From Corydoras sp. C115 (Eukaryota > Chordata > Actinopteri > Siluriformes > Callichthyidae), in contig JAFMOC010000006.1 in assembly GCA_019802505.1 (NCBI GenBank), positions 4,449,501-4,513,500 of the forward strand: DNA of 64,000 bases, given 5' to 3'. The notes beneath the pieces were generated by a model. It had not been told where the DNA came from, did not search any database, and was given only the letters and a program-made list of their open reading frames with translations. Below are positions 37,040 through 47,800 of the stretch, in pieces. The position numbers were made by a program, and so were the translations under genes. Numbering within the stretch: position 1 is the stretch's first letter; every line of letters starts with the position of its first letter.

Positions 37040-37340
37040 CAGCGTGCGCAACCTTTGCCGCTAAGTACCCTCTCTTCCCTCGCCTTCTACTCGGTCTCCA
37101 TGGCAGCCGCCCGGGCGGCGCCGGAGTCCACGCTCAATGGATGACGTCACGCGCCCGGCGCCAGGGAGTCTGCGAGAGCCGTTGTTCTTGTGCGCTGCTT
37201 CCACCGCATCGCTCCAGCGACTGTGCAGCTCCGCGCCGCTCTGTTTAACCTGCTGCCGATTCATCACCTGTCAGAGATCAGTCCGAGGCCGTGCGAAAGG
37301 CACAGAGCGGGGGAGGAAAACGGAGGGGAGTGGAATATGC
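37040..37340 (+). promoter_or_regulatory. CpG-rich candidate enhancer with CRE and compound Smad site, upstream of id2
   Basis: This GC- and CpG-dense stretch lies about 2.2 kb upstream of the likely id2 start site. It contains the palindrome TGACGTCA (37142-37149, a full cAMP-response element) and two GGCGCC palindromes (37117-37122 and 37157-37162). The second GGCGCC is followed, after exactly five bases, by GTCTG (37168-37172). That arrangement fits the compound Smad1/5-Smad4 consensus GRCGNC-N5-GTCT. Id genes are established direct targets of BMP-Smad signalling through GGCGCC and GTCT-type sites. The assignment to id2 is inferred from position. Short open frames here look like chance frames of a CpG island. 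Confidence 0.5.
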
Positions 37341-37624
37341 TAAGGAGATCTCACCAGATGTGTGCAAGATGTGGAGTCTCAGATCATCTATTAGTCAAAG
37401 TGCGTTACTAATAAAACGATGAGATCCTAATTAAAAGAATTGAATTTTTAACTTCATATTGCATTGACTCTGCGATTCTGGTCCAGTTATCTAAGGTGTG
37501 TGCAGCATTATGTGCATCAGAGCAACGCATTCCAGCACTCAAACAACACACTGCATTCCAGCACAGTGCAAACTTGTACCCATGATGGGCCAGCCCTGCA
37601 CAGAGCAGCTCTTATTTCATTAAT

Positions 37625-37893
37625 TCAGACATCTTCGCCCATCCAGGGGAGAACCTTTGGCGCTGGGCAGATACACCCAGGGCAAGGTGCCAATCTATCG
37701 CTGGGCACACTCACTCACACTGACAAACACACTCTATATGGGGCAATTTAGATGATTTTTTTAGACTGTGGGAGACCCACACGGACACAGGCATAACATG
37801 GAAACCCCATCCAGACTGGGATTCAAACCTGGAATCCCCAGCCCTGAGAGGCGAACATACTAACCACTAACCTGCCATACCGGCCGTAAAATT
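37625..37893 (-). repeat. SINE, diverged reverse-strand copy
   Basis: GCCCATCCAGGGGAGAACC through GGCGAACATACTAACCACTAA is present, with gaps in the middle. It lies between the candidate enhancer and the id2 promoter. Confidence 0.78.
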
Positions 37894-39170
37894 ACTGTTG
37901 ACATAAGTGAGTGGAATGACTGATGCCTATGCTTAAGTTTGTGTGAATTTGCATGTTGAATTGACTTGGACAGTATGCTAATACATCCTTCAAGTGAATC
38001 ACATTTCAATACATCCTTCAAGTGAATCACACTCTGCACATTTAATGCACAGTTGTTTATTTAGCTTAATATAATTAACATATCAAAGGCAAACTCTGTG
38101 GTCTGTTAAAAAAGTAATGGTTATTCATAGACATTTACAGAAAAAGTCGTAGCTTGTTTAAATGTTTTCTATGATCTAATTAGAACATAACAAAATGTTA
38201 GTATACAAACACATTTTGCAGTTTCAGAGCACAACGACACAAATATATTACTTGTCTGGGCCTTAAACGTATTATTCAAGTTTCTCAATACCACCAGTCC
38301 TTTATCCCACAAGTCTCTATAAAACATTAAGTCCTTCAGGCAAATATCACTCACCCCCAACAATAACTGTATTACTGTAATATAACTGTAATACTGTAAA
38401 TAACTGTAATACTGTAAATAAATTTTATAAGTAACTGTAATACTGTAAATAACTTTTTTTCACGAAAAACCCTCATGGCTTATATCATTTTGGAACTTTT
38501 AATCGTTATCCATTTATTCAGGATGTGTTTCAGATCAGAAAGTAATCCAGCCTTTTTATTGTCGTGTGGTGGAAGTATATTTGGTGCACATTAAAGTCAT
38601 TAGTGTAGTCATTAGTTCTGTGCGGCACCTCAATGTGCTAAAAAGCTCTTCATATTCCTTATATGAGTAGTGAGTAAAACGACCCTAAAATAAAGAAAGA
38701 ACGCCAAGTAGGCACTTGTAATAAATGTCCCTTATAATAAACACATTATTTGTATATTACTTTTAGCAGCATGTCTATTATTGTGTTTTACATCAAAGTG
38801 AAACACCTTGCAATCGGAATCAAACGACTCAGGATTATGTATAAGACTGAAAACCGTCCACGTGGCACAAAGCCAAGAAAGACACCAACGTGCACAGGAG
38901 GCGATGTGTTAAATGTGTAAACGGATCATTAATATTAAGAATTGCACGATTTGTTATTAATCTGCGATTCTAATTGGACTTTAAGCTGGGGAGATCATTG
39001 GTGTTTGGTGTGGCGTTTGCTTTCAGGTGGTTGATATGAAACTAAAGTTAATGGATGGGGTGAGCGCTAATCGTGTTGATCAGGAACAGGTAGCACGGAT
39101 TGCAGAATGAGTTCCGATAGCTGCAGTTCGTTACTTATCACGAGCCCCAGCGCGCCTTCCCACTGGTTAA
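37894..39170. other. id2 upstream spacer with short duplications
   Basis: No gene was recognised. A 22-bp duplication lies at 37981-38002 and 38009-38030. An imperfect minisatellite built on TAACTGTAATACTGTAAA runs from about 38362 to 38453. The sequence becomes GC-richer from about 39150. Confidence 0.5.
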
Positions 39171-39181
39171 AGCAGAGAGCC

Positions 39182-39340
39182 GGGGGGCGGGAGCGGCTGC
39201 CTTCGACAGACGGAGCCAATGGCGCGCTGCGCTCGAGATGATCGACTGAGAGGAGGGAGCCAATCCTCAAGACGCACAGCTCGGCGTCCAAACCCACCCG
39301 GTTGGCTATATATTGAGGAATGACAGCTCGTTAATCCAGA
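39182..39340 (+). promoter_or_regulatory. id2: id2 core promoter
   Basis: A TATATAT box lies at 39307-39313, so transcription should start near 39335-39345. Two CCAAT boxes (39216-39220 and 39260-39264) and a GC box (39182-39190) lie 50-160 bases upstream of that point. The region is CpG-rich. No ATG lies between the expected start site and the id2 start codon. Confidence 0.75.
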
Positions 39341-39443
39341 GCGTTTGCTTCGTCGACGCGCTGTGTGAAGGACGAGCGGCCCCGAGCTCCGTACGCGGCG
39401 TTTCTTCTGCAATCCGCACATCGTTGGTTCGTGGGGCGTCAGG

Positions 39444-39797
39444 ATGAAAGCGATAAGCCCAGCGCGGTCTATTCGGAAAAGCGGCGCGGGTGCGCCGGAG
39501 CCGAGCCTCGGGGGAGTGTCTCGGAGCAAGCCCCCCGCGGACGAGCCGCTCAGCCTGCTGTACAACATGAACGACTGCTACTCCAAGCTGAAGGAGCTGG
39601 TGCCCAGCATCCCGCAGAACAAGCACGTGAGCAAGATGGAGATCCTGCAGCATGTCATCGATTACATCCTGGACCTACAGATCGCCCTCGACTCGCATTC
39701 GGCCGTCGGCAGCCTCCATCACCCGCGAGGCGGCCAGGTTTCATCCCGGACGCCGCTCACCGCCATCAACACGGACATCAGGATCCTGTCGCTTCAG
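39444..39797 (+). CDS. id2: id2 coding exon 1
   Basis: Encodes residues 1-118, including the whole HLH. Its CpG-rich sequence also yields long chance frames in other phases and on the other strand, which are not genes. Confidence 0.96.
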
Positions 39798-40045
39798 GTA
39801 AAGCCCGCGCTGGAAGCTTCATTTATCAATGCTCACTTCTCATAATTAAGCTCCATTAAGGCGGCGTGTGCTCGCAAGCTCCCATTACACGCCTCGGAAC
39901 GGCTTTAAGGTTTTATTAAAACTGTACTCACCCTTTAATTATCCGATCATGACTCCAGACTGATGTTTGTTTGGATGTTTGTGTTTAGACGCCGGAGTTC
40001 CACTCAGAATTCATCACAGAGGACAGCCGAATACTCTACCGTTGA
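39444..40045 (+). CDS. id2: Id2, inhibitor of DNA binding 2 (HLH protein), two coding exons
   Basis: Id2 is a nuclear/cytoplasmic helix-loop-helix protein without a basic region. It dimerises with E proteins and other bHLH factors and keeps them off DNA, holding back differentiation. The coding sequence joins 39444-39797 and 39989-40045 (136 residues; vertebrate Id2 is about 134). The first exon ends CAG|GTAAAG after codon 118, and the second begins after TGTTTAG, so the intron is phase 0. Seen in the protein: a CDK-type SPAR site at residues 5-8, the HLH at about 36-82 (LYNMNDCYSKLKELVP and KMEILQHVIDYILDLQ), an RTPL destruction-box-like motif at 102-105, and a leucine-rich export-type stretch at about 105-118. 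The start is the first ATG of the message, with A at -3. BMP control is likely. In fish it may be id2a or id2b; the paralogue cannot be told from this window. Confidence 0.97.
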
Positions 40046-40053
40046 TGAACCAG
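39989..40053 (+). CDS. id2: id2 exon 2 (C-terminal codons, stop, start of 3' UTR)
   Basis: Encodes the last 18 residues, ending ..DSRILYR, with stop TGA at 40043-40045. A donor CAG|GTGGGT follows at 40053/40054. The next intron therefore lies in the 3' UTR, as in mammalian ID2. Confidence 0.93.
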
Positions 40054-40227
40054 GTGGGTGACTTTCCTGACGGGCTCCACACAACTTTCGTTAACTGTAA
40101 CGTGATTACCCTTTTTTTTTCTTTCTTCCAATACACACCGTGGCGTGTTAATACAAGGCTGACATTATTCAAACGCACTAGTTAAAGCCAAAAAACTGGA
40201 CAGCTAGGCCGTGTCCCTAATTTAGAA

Positions 40228-40480
40228 ACTGTTTTTCATATTGTCTCCCCTGTATTATATGCCATGTACATAATTGAGTAGTTTTTTTTTTATTATTCCA
40301 TTTCATTTTGTGTCCACTGAGCTCTATTTTTATGCCTTTTTTTTCTTTTTAAAGTACTTCTTGTAATAGATACGTTATGTATCTATTACAAGATACACAT
40401 TAGTCACTTCTGCTGCTGAGAAATGTGAATTCCCTACATTGTGGGACAAATAAAGTATTCTCTTTTCGTATCTTACGAAT
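40228..40480 (+). repeat. LINE 3'-tail copy in id2 intron 2
   Basis: It shares the ATTGTCTCCCCTGTATTATA and GTGGGACAAATAAAGTATTC parts with the copy at 36486-36790. It lies inside the 978-bp intron between id2 exons 2 and 3. An internal inverted pair (TAATAGATAC ... GTATCTATTA) at 40364-40389 could form a short hairpin. Confidence 0.55.
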
Positions 40481-41031
40481 AGCAAAACTCCATATTGCTG
40501 CTTAGTATGTCGAGCGAGAGAGACCATGACAAAGGATTTCTGCAGCGAAATCTCCTAAGACATAGCTGTTATTTTGTGGTCACGGAGTGTCAATTTAGTT
40601 CTGTTGGTATCTGGCACAGAAATCGTACCAGCTCTCGTTTTTTTTTCCAAAGCAAGGAATTGGTCTAGCTCAGCAGAACGTTACGGCGGTGTTGCTTAGC
40701 CGGTTGTTTGTTACGGTGTTGGATGGTGTGAGGTGGAAACCGCACTGCTAGCTGCTTTGCTTCAGGCCTGGTGTCACCCCGCTGCCCCCTCCCCCGCTGC
40801 TCCCTCGCAGAGCCGGGCTTGGACAGCTTCAGGTGGAGTCGCATGAGGAGCAGTTGCTGGTGTTGCCCTGCTGGTCGCTCGTGGTGCAGCTCCATCTGCT
40901 CGGCGCTGTTTCGCTCACTCTGAAGTGTTTGGTTAACGCTGGAGCTGCGGCTTCCTCTGTGGCGCCAGGCTGTCCGGATCTTTGGCCTGTTTGCCTTTTG
41001 CTAAATGCGTCTCTTTCTCAATCTCTTGCAG

Positions 41032-41606
41032 GTGTTTAAGGCTTGAACACACAGGACGCGGGACCCGAGGTCCCCCCCCCTCCTCCTCCTATCTCTAAAT
41101 TTCTGTCCTCGACAGGATTTTTCTTTTTTTTTATTATTATTTTTGCACCTCTCCCTTCACACAGAGGCTCCTGCTTCTTAAAGGACAATGTATGCGACGC
41201 GTCTATCGGTTCGGACGTCCATTTATTTATGTAAAGATCCCCCCCCCCCTTCATGAAGCACTATATTCTTAAAACGCAGAGGAAAACACGAGGACGACCC
41301 CAGATTTTTTTTTTTCTTCCCCTCTGTGAAGACAGACGTCTTGGACGTTTAATCGAAGACTGCGGTGTGTTTTTGATTTACTGTACAAAGTTTAGTCTGT
41401 AAATAGCTTCGAATTCTCACCCGAACTGGACTGCTGAGCTGCGAGCTCACGGACTCCCGGGTTCGGTCTTGTATAGTTGCAGACGTTGGGTTTCCAAGCT
41501 GCAAAGTGTCACGCTGTAATTAATGATGCTGAAACTTTTTATAAAAGTAATTGTAAATCATACCATTTTTATATAAAAAAAATAAACCAAATGCTTTATT
41601 TGAACA
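41032..41606 (+). other. id2: id2 exon 3, 3' UTR
   Basis: The acceptor TCTCTTGCAG ends at 41031, preceded by a pyrimidine-rich stretch. The exon begins GTGTTTAAG. It is non-coding and carries C runs (41073-41082, 41240-41249) and T runs. It ends after the poly(A) signal AATAAA at 41581-41586, with cleavage expected about 15-20 bases later. No coding frame continues here. Confidence 0.8.
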
Positions 41607-43690
41607 CAAGGTCTGGTGCGTAGTCCAAGAGAACTCTCCTAAATTTAGGATGCCATTTGCAGAAATAAAATCAAACAGCTTAGCGTGGTAAAACTAGTGT
41701 TTGAGAAAAGGGCACATTAACATTTAAATTTGTTTTTACAATGGAACGTGCACGTTGTTGTACCATATGGGTGTAATGTCTGTCACTACGGTGGTAGTTA
41801 ATTGTTTGGGAAGATGCCTTTTGGCCCCTTAAACGGTACCATAACCGTTTAAGTAATTATCCATAGGGGTACATTAGTGTAACTCTGACTCGTTGTGCCT
41901 TTATTTGGACGACGTAATGTCACAACCAAGGAGCAGTTTTGGCTGCTTTTTAAATACATTTTTAGAAAATGGTTTATCTGCCACAAACCGATAATGAGTT
42001 GTAATCATTTACAAGTAGATTACTGTTCGCGTCAGGTCAATGTCCAAGGTGGCATAATTAATTTGTAAATTCCTTCAAATTATAAAACGGGTTAACTGGT
42101 TTATGGTGAATCTAATCTGTTTTATTAGCGTGGTCAGGTCAGAGAAAATCTAAACTTTGTAGTAAAATATTTCGGTTGCTATGTAATAGTAGGTTTTAAA
42201 GTAAAAAAAAAAAAAAAAATTCCAAAGCGATTTTATAAAATAAAATATGAAGAAATTGCTAAAGGCCTTGTGGTCTAGATCGCTTTAAAATAATCGAAAT
42301 AAAGTTTAGGTGTTTTAGGAATACTTGATAGTGATACAATCCTTCAGGGATATAACAGTTATAATGTATATCGAAGTTAATCGATATATAATACATAAAT
42401 CGAAGTTATTATATAATTAAGAATTAACCCGATTTCAAGCTTAAAATTCAGTATTATCTCGGCCTAACAGTAGCCCACTATGCTGAAATAATCGGCAAAA
42501 ACTTTAAACGTTTTTCCCAACCCGTCCAAGATTTAGACTCATGAGAAGTGCGCCACCTACTGTCCAAATAATTACAGTTTAAACCAAGCCACATGCTGCT
42601 GTAGCAGGCGTTTTTAAGCGTGTTATACGAGCTACATTACAGGACCCGCTCCTGCGATGATGGAGCAGATGCGAACTCTAATTAGTTGTAATTCAAATGG
42701 CTTTACTGTCCATAAGGGCTACATCAACATCCATTAGAACGTTGCAAACGTGTTCGGTCATCGTTCAGTGCTGGTCACAATCGCAGTCAAGCAACTTTAC
42801 TGAGCATGCACTATAATACACAAGAACACATTGTGATCACCACATCTAACCTCAGATCTCATCACTTCTGCATTCCCAGGAAACGAAGGACACTCATTTA
42901 GGACAGCACAATGTTTATTACTTCCTTAATCATGCTCATGTGCTTTGAGAAAACAAACACACTTTTAGAAAATTCAAGATTCTCACGTCTTTTAAATCCT
43001 AATATCTAAATTGTCACAGATGAATAAACAAGAGTGAAGCATTTACGTTCAGTGTGCTGAATTAACACCGTTGTCTCGGACCCCACAGTTACCACAGTTG
43101 ACCGATTTATCACTGATCTGTGCTATTAAAGTAACCTAATCTAAATTAAGCAAGATTTTTTTTTTTTTACCAAAATTCAGCTACGTGCAAAATGTTCTAT
43201 ACCAACAACTAATTACAGTTGATTATTTTTCTAGCACCCAGTGACTAAAAGTAGAAAGTCTTTTTTCTACTGCCAGAAAATGTTAAGTTCTTAAACTGTA
43301 TTCTACTTTTACATTTGCACTGTGTGACCCAATACTGGGAGGAAAAAAAGCGACATTTTACAATTTAAAAATGTTTTCGTTCTGGTGAGCTATTTGTGTA
43401 AAATTGATTCAGTGAATCACTCTTTCATAATCTGTTTAAACTTCAAAATGTCGTCCTGGAAAATACCCGTGTGACTGTGGGTGGAGGAGGGGATCACTGA
43501 TGGTCATTAAGTACATTTAGATACTCAGCTGACTTTCCGCAACGTTGCTGAGCCTCCACCTGACCAATTAAAGCAACTTTAGCTCCTAACACTCCAAATT
43601 AAACTCTTTTTGACCGGGAGGTACAATTCCATCTGCTTTTTAACCCACTTTACTAATTTTTCTAATGATATGAGCAGTGAAGTAAATTGG
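41607..43690. other. spacer between the id2 and kidins220 ends
   Basis: No gene or clear mobile element is seen. It has an A run at 42204-42219 and AT-rich sequence. An additional AATAAA on the - strand (complement of 42914-42919) could end a longer kidins220 3' UTR. Confidence 0.45.
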
Positions 43691-43696
43691 TTTATT
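43691..43696 (-). terminator. kidins220: kidins220 candidate poly(A) signal
   Basis: AATAAA on the - strand, 82 bases after the stop codon. It is the nearest consensus signal, so the proximal 3' UTR would be short. A distal signal at 42914-42919 is also possible. Confidence 0.4.
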
Positions 43697-43777
43697 ATGC
43701 ATTACAAGCTGTAACTCCTTGGATCTTTGTAATCACCGTTTGCTGCGCTCAGAGTAGAGAAACCATTCCACCACTTA

Positions 43778-44659
43778 TCACAGCACACTCTCTCGTTCCT
43801 CGGCGTCACTGCTGCTTCTCTTCAGGTGCACATTCAGCAGGTTATGGTTGAGCAGACCTTGCGTATCTGTGCTTGATCCTGGACAGATGATGAGGTTGCG
43901 TGTATCATTGTTGTCGTTTAGGGGTGGGCCATTGATGCCAGCCTGGTTCAGGTTGCTGACTGCCTGCGTGTGAACCTGAGAGGTGACCCAGGTCTCCTCG
44001 GGGCTACTCGCCTCAGAAAGTGCTTCAGAACAAATAGACATGCGCACCGTTGACAGATGCTCCTCTTCGGTCTCTGTCTTTGTTGTTGACTTTTCCGCTC
44101 CCTGCGTCTCCTCACTCTCCTCATCTCTCAAAGAATGATTGGAGGAGCTGCCACTGGACGTCATGTCTGAATCAGATGATTCCTTCTTGTCTGTCACACT
44201 AGGGATAAAGCTTTTTATCTGTGTCTGCTCCTGAGGCTCATCCCAGAGAAGAGGGGTGGCATCGGTTTCCTCAGGTGCACACTCCTCCTCCTCCTCACTG
44301 GGCACACTGTGGTAGCGTGGCCCTGGTCCTCTGCTGCAGCTCACTGATGATTTGCGCTCTGGTTTTTCATCTTCTTCAGTGATTGGATGAAGCAGACTTG
44401 CATCCTGACTAATGGAGAATTCCAGCATGCTGTCTGCAGCCTTGGCACTTCTCTTGAAGGGCTTGCGACCCTCCTGCTCACCATCCTTGGCTTTGTCTTC
44501 AGTACTGGTGCCTGTCGCCTCCAGCTGGGCCATATGAGAGATGTAGTCCAGGTAGGCGCTGTGATACTCAGCCTGCTGCCGGTCTGTCAACTTGCAAATA
44601 TCATTAGAGGACTCCTGCGAGGTCAGGCTAGACATGCTGTATGTCCTGTGGTTTGGAGT
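43778..44659 (-). CDS. kidins220: kidins220 last exon (kinesin-interacting segment, acidic tail, PDZ ligand)
   Basis: The acceptor is TTTGATTTGTCCCTCCAG and the exon starts at codon TPNHRTYS. It holds 293 codons and stop TGA (43778-43780). Visible motifs are SSLTSQESSNDICKLTDRQ with a following Tyr/Ala-rich helix (likely the kinesin light chain-binding segment), PITEEDEK, a run of Ser/Asp/Glu, KKESSDSDMTSSGSSSNHSL, MSICSE, SSPEETW, and the C-terminal ERESVL. The open frame extends 48 bases upstream of the acceptor by chance. Confidence 0.95.
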   Translation of the reverse strand, partial: TPNHRTYSMSSLTSQESSNDICKLTDRQQAEYHSAYLDYISHMAQLEATGTSTEDKAKDGEQEGRKPFKRSAKAADSMLEFSISQDASLLHPITEEDEKPERKSSVSCSRGPGPRYHSVPSEEEEECAPEETDATPLLWDEPQEQTQIKSFIPSVTDKKESSDSDMTSSGSSSNHSLRDEESEETQGAEKSTTKTETEEEHLSTVRMSICSEALSEASSPEETWVTSQVHTQAVSNLNQAGINGPPLNDNNDTRNLIICPGSSTDTQGLLNHNLLNVHLKRSSSDAEERESVL

Positions 44660-44768
44660 CTGGAGGGACAAATCAAAGGGTTCTAAAGTAGGAACTGTGT
44701 TCAACAAGAATTTCTACAAATAATTTCATTTCAAAACATCTGTCCAGATTCTAAAGCTTCTGAAGTTT

Positions 44769-44802
<34 letters not shown>

Positions 44803-47800
44803 GTTATTTTAAATGAAATACATTTTAATTTTAGTGTGGGTATAAATATAAATGTAGTTCTCATTTTTCGCTCACTGAGGATTGGGATGGGCTTAATCAC
44901 AGGCTACAAAACCTAATTAGGATATGTGGACTAAAAAATAATGACTCAATGTGTCTAGGTAAAAGGAAGGTAAAAACCTTCCTTTTGCCTTTTGGAAAGG
45001 AATGAAACTCCATCAAATTGCATAATAACTGCACAAAATACTCCTGCTACGAGCACTGCAGCACCAATGACTATGAAACAATTCTTCATACCCAGCATCA
45101 CTGCCTGACCTCATTAATGGTCTTTTGACTGACTAGGCTCAAATTCCCTTAGGCACTTCTGGCTATGTTCACAATGTCAGTCCAAATCCCAATCATGTGA
45201 CTATCTGATGTTCCTGACCGACTGTTCACATTATGTGTGTGTCAGAATTCAGGAAAATTCTACATGCTGAGCTTAAAAACTTTAATAAGAAATATCGGTT
45301 TGTTTTAAACATGATGTGATGCCCTAAAGTATGTTTTTCAGTTATAATCAGTAACATCAGTGCCCCATTGATTGTCCAGAAAAGAGTGTGGTCTAGACAC
45401 ACCCGCTGAAAATGCACAAGCTCAGCAGGTTTCCTGTACATGTGAAGTTTACATGGCAATAAAAGTCACAGATAAAAAAAAAAACGCTTACATTAATAAT
45501 GTTTTTAAAAATGTTTGGATGATTTAAGTGCAGTCTCACAGATGATAGGGCCACACGGTGGCTTAGAGGTTAGCGCGTTCACCCCTCAGCACTGGAGATC
45601 CAGGTTCCACTCCTGGATCTGTGTGGACTTTCCCGTTCTCCCTGTGTCCACATGGGTTTCCTCCGAGCTCTCCGGTTTTCTCCCACAGTCCAAAAAAATG
45701 GATTCAAGGTAAGCTGAATGCTCTAAATTACCCCATATAGAGTGTGTTGTGTCTGTGTGAGTGTGCCCAGAGATATATGGGCACTCTGTTCTGGGTGCAT
45801 CTGCCCAGCGCCCAAAACGTTATCCCCTAAATGGGCATGGGGAACACCCCTGCGACCCTAGTAGATTTATGAGGAAGATAATGAACAAATGAATGAATGA
45901 AAATAGTACACAACAATTAACTGTGGTCTAAAATTTTTGAGATGATGAGGCCGCAATGGTGGCATAGTGATTAGCACGTCCTAGACTCAGTGCTGGGAAT
46001 CCAAGCTCGAATCCCAATCTGGGTAGAGTTTTCATGTTCTCCATGAGAGTTTTCTATGGTTCTCCGGTTTCCACCCACAGTCAAAAACACATGGATTCAA
46101 GGTGAGCTAGCTGCTCTAAATTGCCCCTATATAGTGTCTGTGAGTATGTGCCCAGCAATAGATTAGCACCCTGTCCTGGGTGTATCTGCCCAGCGCCCGA
46201 AACGTTCTTCCCTGAATGGGGATGGCGCGTTCCTCCACCCACGACCCTATTAGAGGATTAAATGGAAGATAATGAGTCGAGATGATATGGTTTCTGACTG
46301 TTCAGACTACAATAGATCATTTAGTAGGATAATGGTGTTTAAATGGGATTTGTACTGACTGTGTAAACTTAAGAAACCTGTCAATGTGAAAAAAAGTGTA
46401 AATAGATAAAAATGGCCCTAAAAACTACTACTCACGCCACAAGAATGCTGGAATCATGCAGTTCCATTAAAAGACTTCGCAGGAACTAATGTAAGAAAAA
46501 ATATTTACAGCTCTCAAATTTGAAACCATTTCTAAATAACAAAAAGGGCCTCTCATCTAGCATTATTTTAAATGTGAGCAAGTGTATGTGTTAGTCCGCT
46601 TCTTCACTTCCTCTGCTCATTCAGGTCAGAGAACTCTCCCGTTTGTCACCCAGTAAACCACAGCTATTTTCACTCTGCTGATAGACTACTGAAAAGCAGA
46701 AGCTTTCTTCTACTTCTTTATTAAATAAGAAGGCTTAGCCAGTGTGCTGAAAATACATGTATGCATTTAGAAGGGTTTTCTGTTCCTGGCGCAACACATT
46801 TACATTTACATTTGGTCATTTAGCAGACGCTTTTATCCAAAGCGACTTACAAAGTGAGCACAGGGTTAATCACAACACCCTGGAGCAATGAGGTTTAAGG
46901 GCCTTGCTCAAGGACCCACATTGGTAACTTCAGTGGACCTGGGATTTGAACCCCCAACCTTCAGATTGATAGTCCAACGCCCTAACCACTGAGCTACCGT
47001 GCCCGTGTAAAAAACACAGTGTAAAATAGTTAGTTTCACTGTATAGCAAATTGTATTTATACACACACACCCATGTTGCGCATTGACAGCAATCGATGGA
47101 TTTCACTTAAAAAGTAATTTTCTTTATGAACCTCACAGGGTTTATAACATTGTTATGGACTGTGTTGTCATTTTAAAATCAACTTTAACATGAAATTATG
47201 GATTTAAGGAAATTATCAGTTGTTTATAACATTCATGTTATGATTTTCTTTTCTAAAATCAAAAACTATATCTGACTATTATTTGGAAAAGTGCTGTCCA
47301 TACAATAAAGATTAACTTAGTCAAAGTGGTTCACTTTAAACTCTTCACAATAAAACCAATAGCTTACATCCTTTTCTACCACATTACTTTACAGATGGTA
47401 CTATTAAAGTACAAGTGTAGTTTTCCTGATGCCCTAAAATTTATGCTCTAAGACATTGCTGAATATCGCATGGTGTCTAAAAAAACCAATACATTAAATA
47501 AACACAAGAGATTCCTAAACCAGATTGGTTATATTTAAAAAAAAAAAAAATTAAAACCTACACCAATTTAATTGTGTGTCATGTGTAATGACATCTGACG
47601 ACCATTTTATGACATTAAAATACTTATAACATTTATTAATGTTTGAATACATTTTTAAATTAGTTTCAATATAATATAATGCTGGATCACTGAGAATTAA
47701 ACACTATGCACCCACCGTCCACTGGTTACTGGGAGGTCTGGTCTGTTCCTCTAAGCCAAGACTACTGAGTTCCTCAAAACTGAGGTTCAAGCTGTAGTGT

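Noticed and set aside
36814..37343. Small genes in the GC-rich block upstream of id2
   Set aside because: The overlapping frames on both strands have no known domain. The composition fits a CpG island or enhancer rather than a coding gene.
39167..39859. Long open frames overlapping id2 in other phases and on the - strand (115-164 codons)
   Set aside because: They are by-products of the CpG-rich, stop-poor id2 exon. They lack family resemblance and their apparent starts are not ATG in the favourable context of the id2 start.
44660..44707. Extension of the last kidins220 exon to 44707
   Set aside because: There is no acceptor with a pyrimidine tract at that edge. TTTGATTTGTCCCTCCAG at 44660 is a strong acceptor and keeps phase 0 with exon G.
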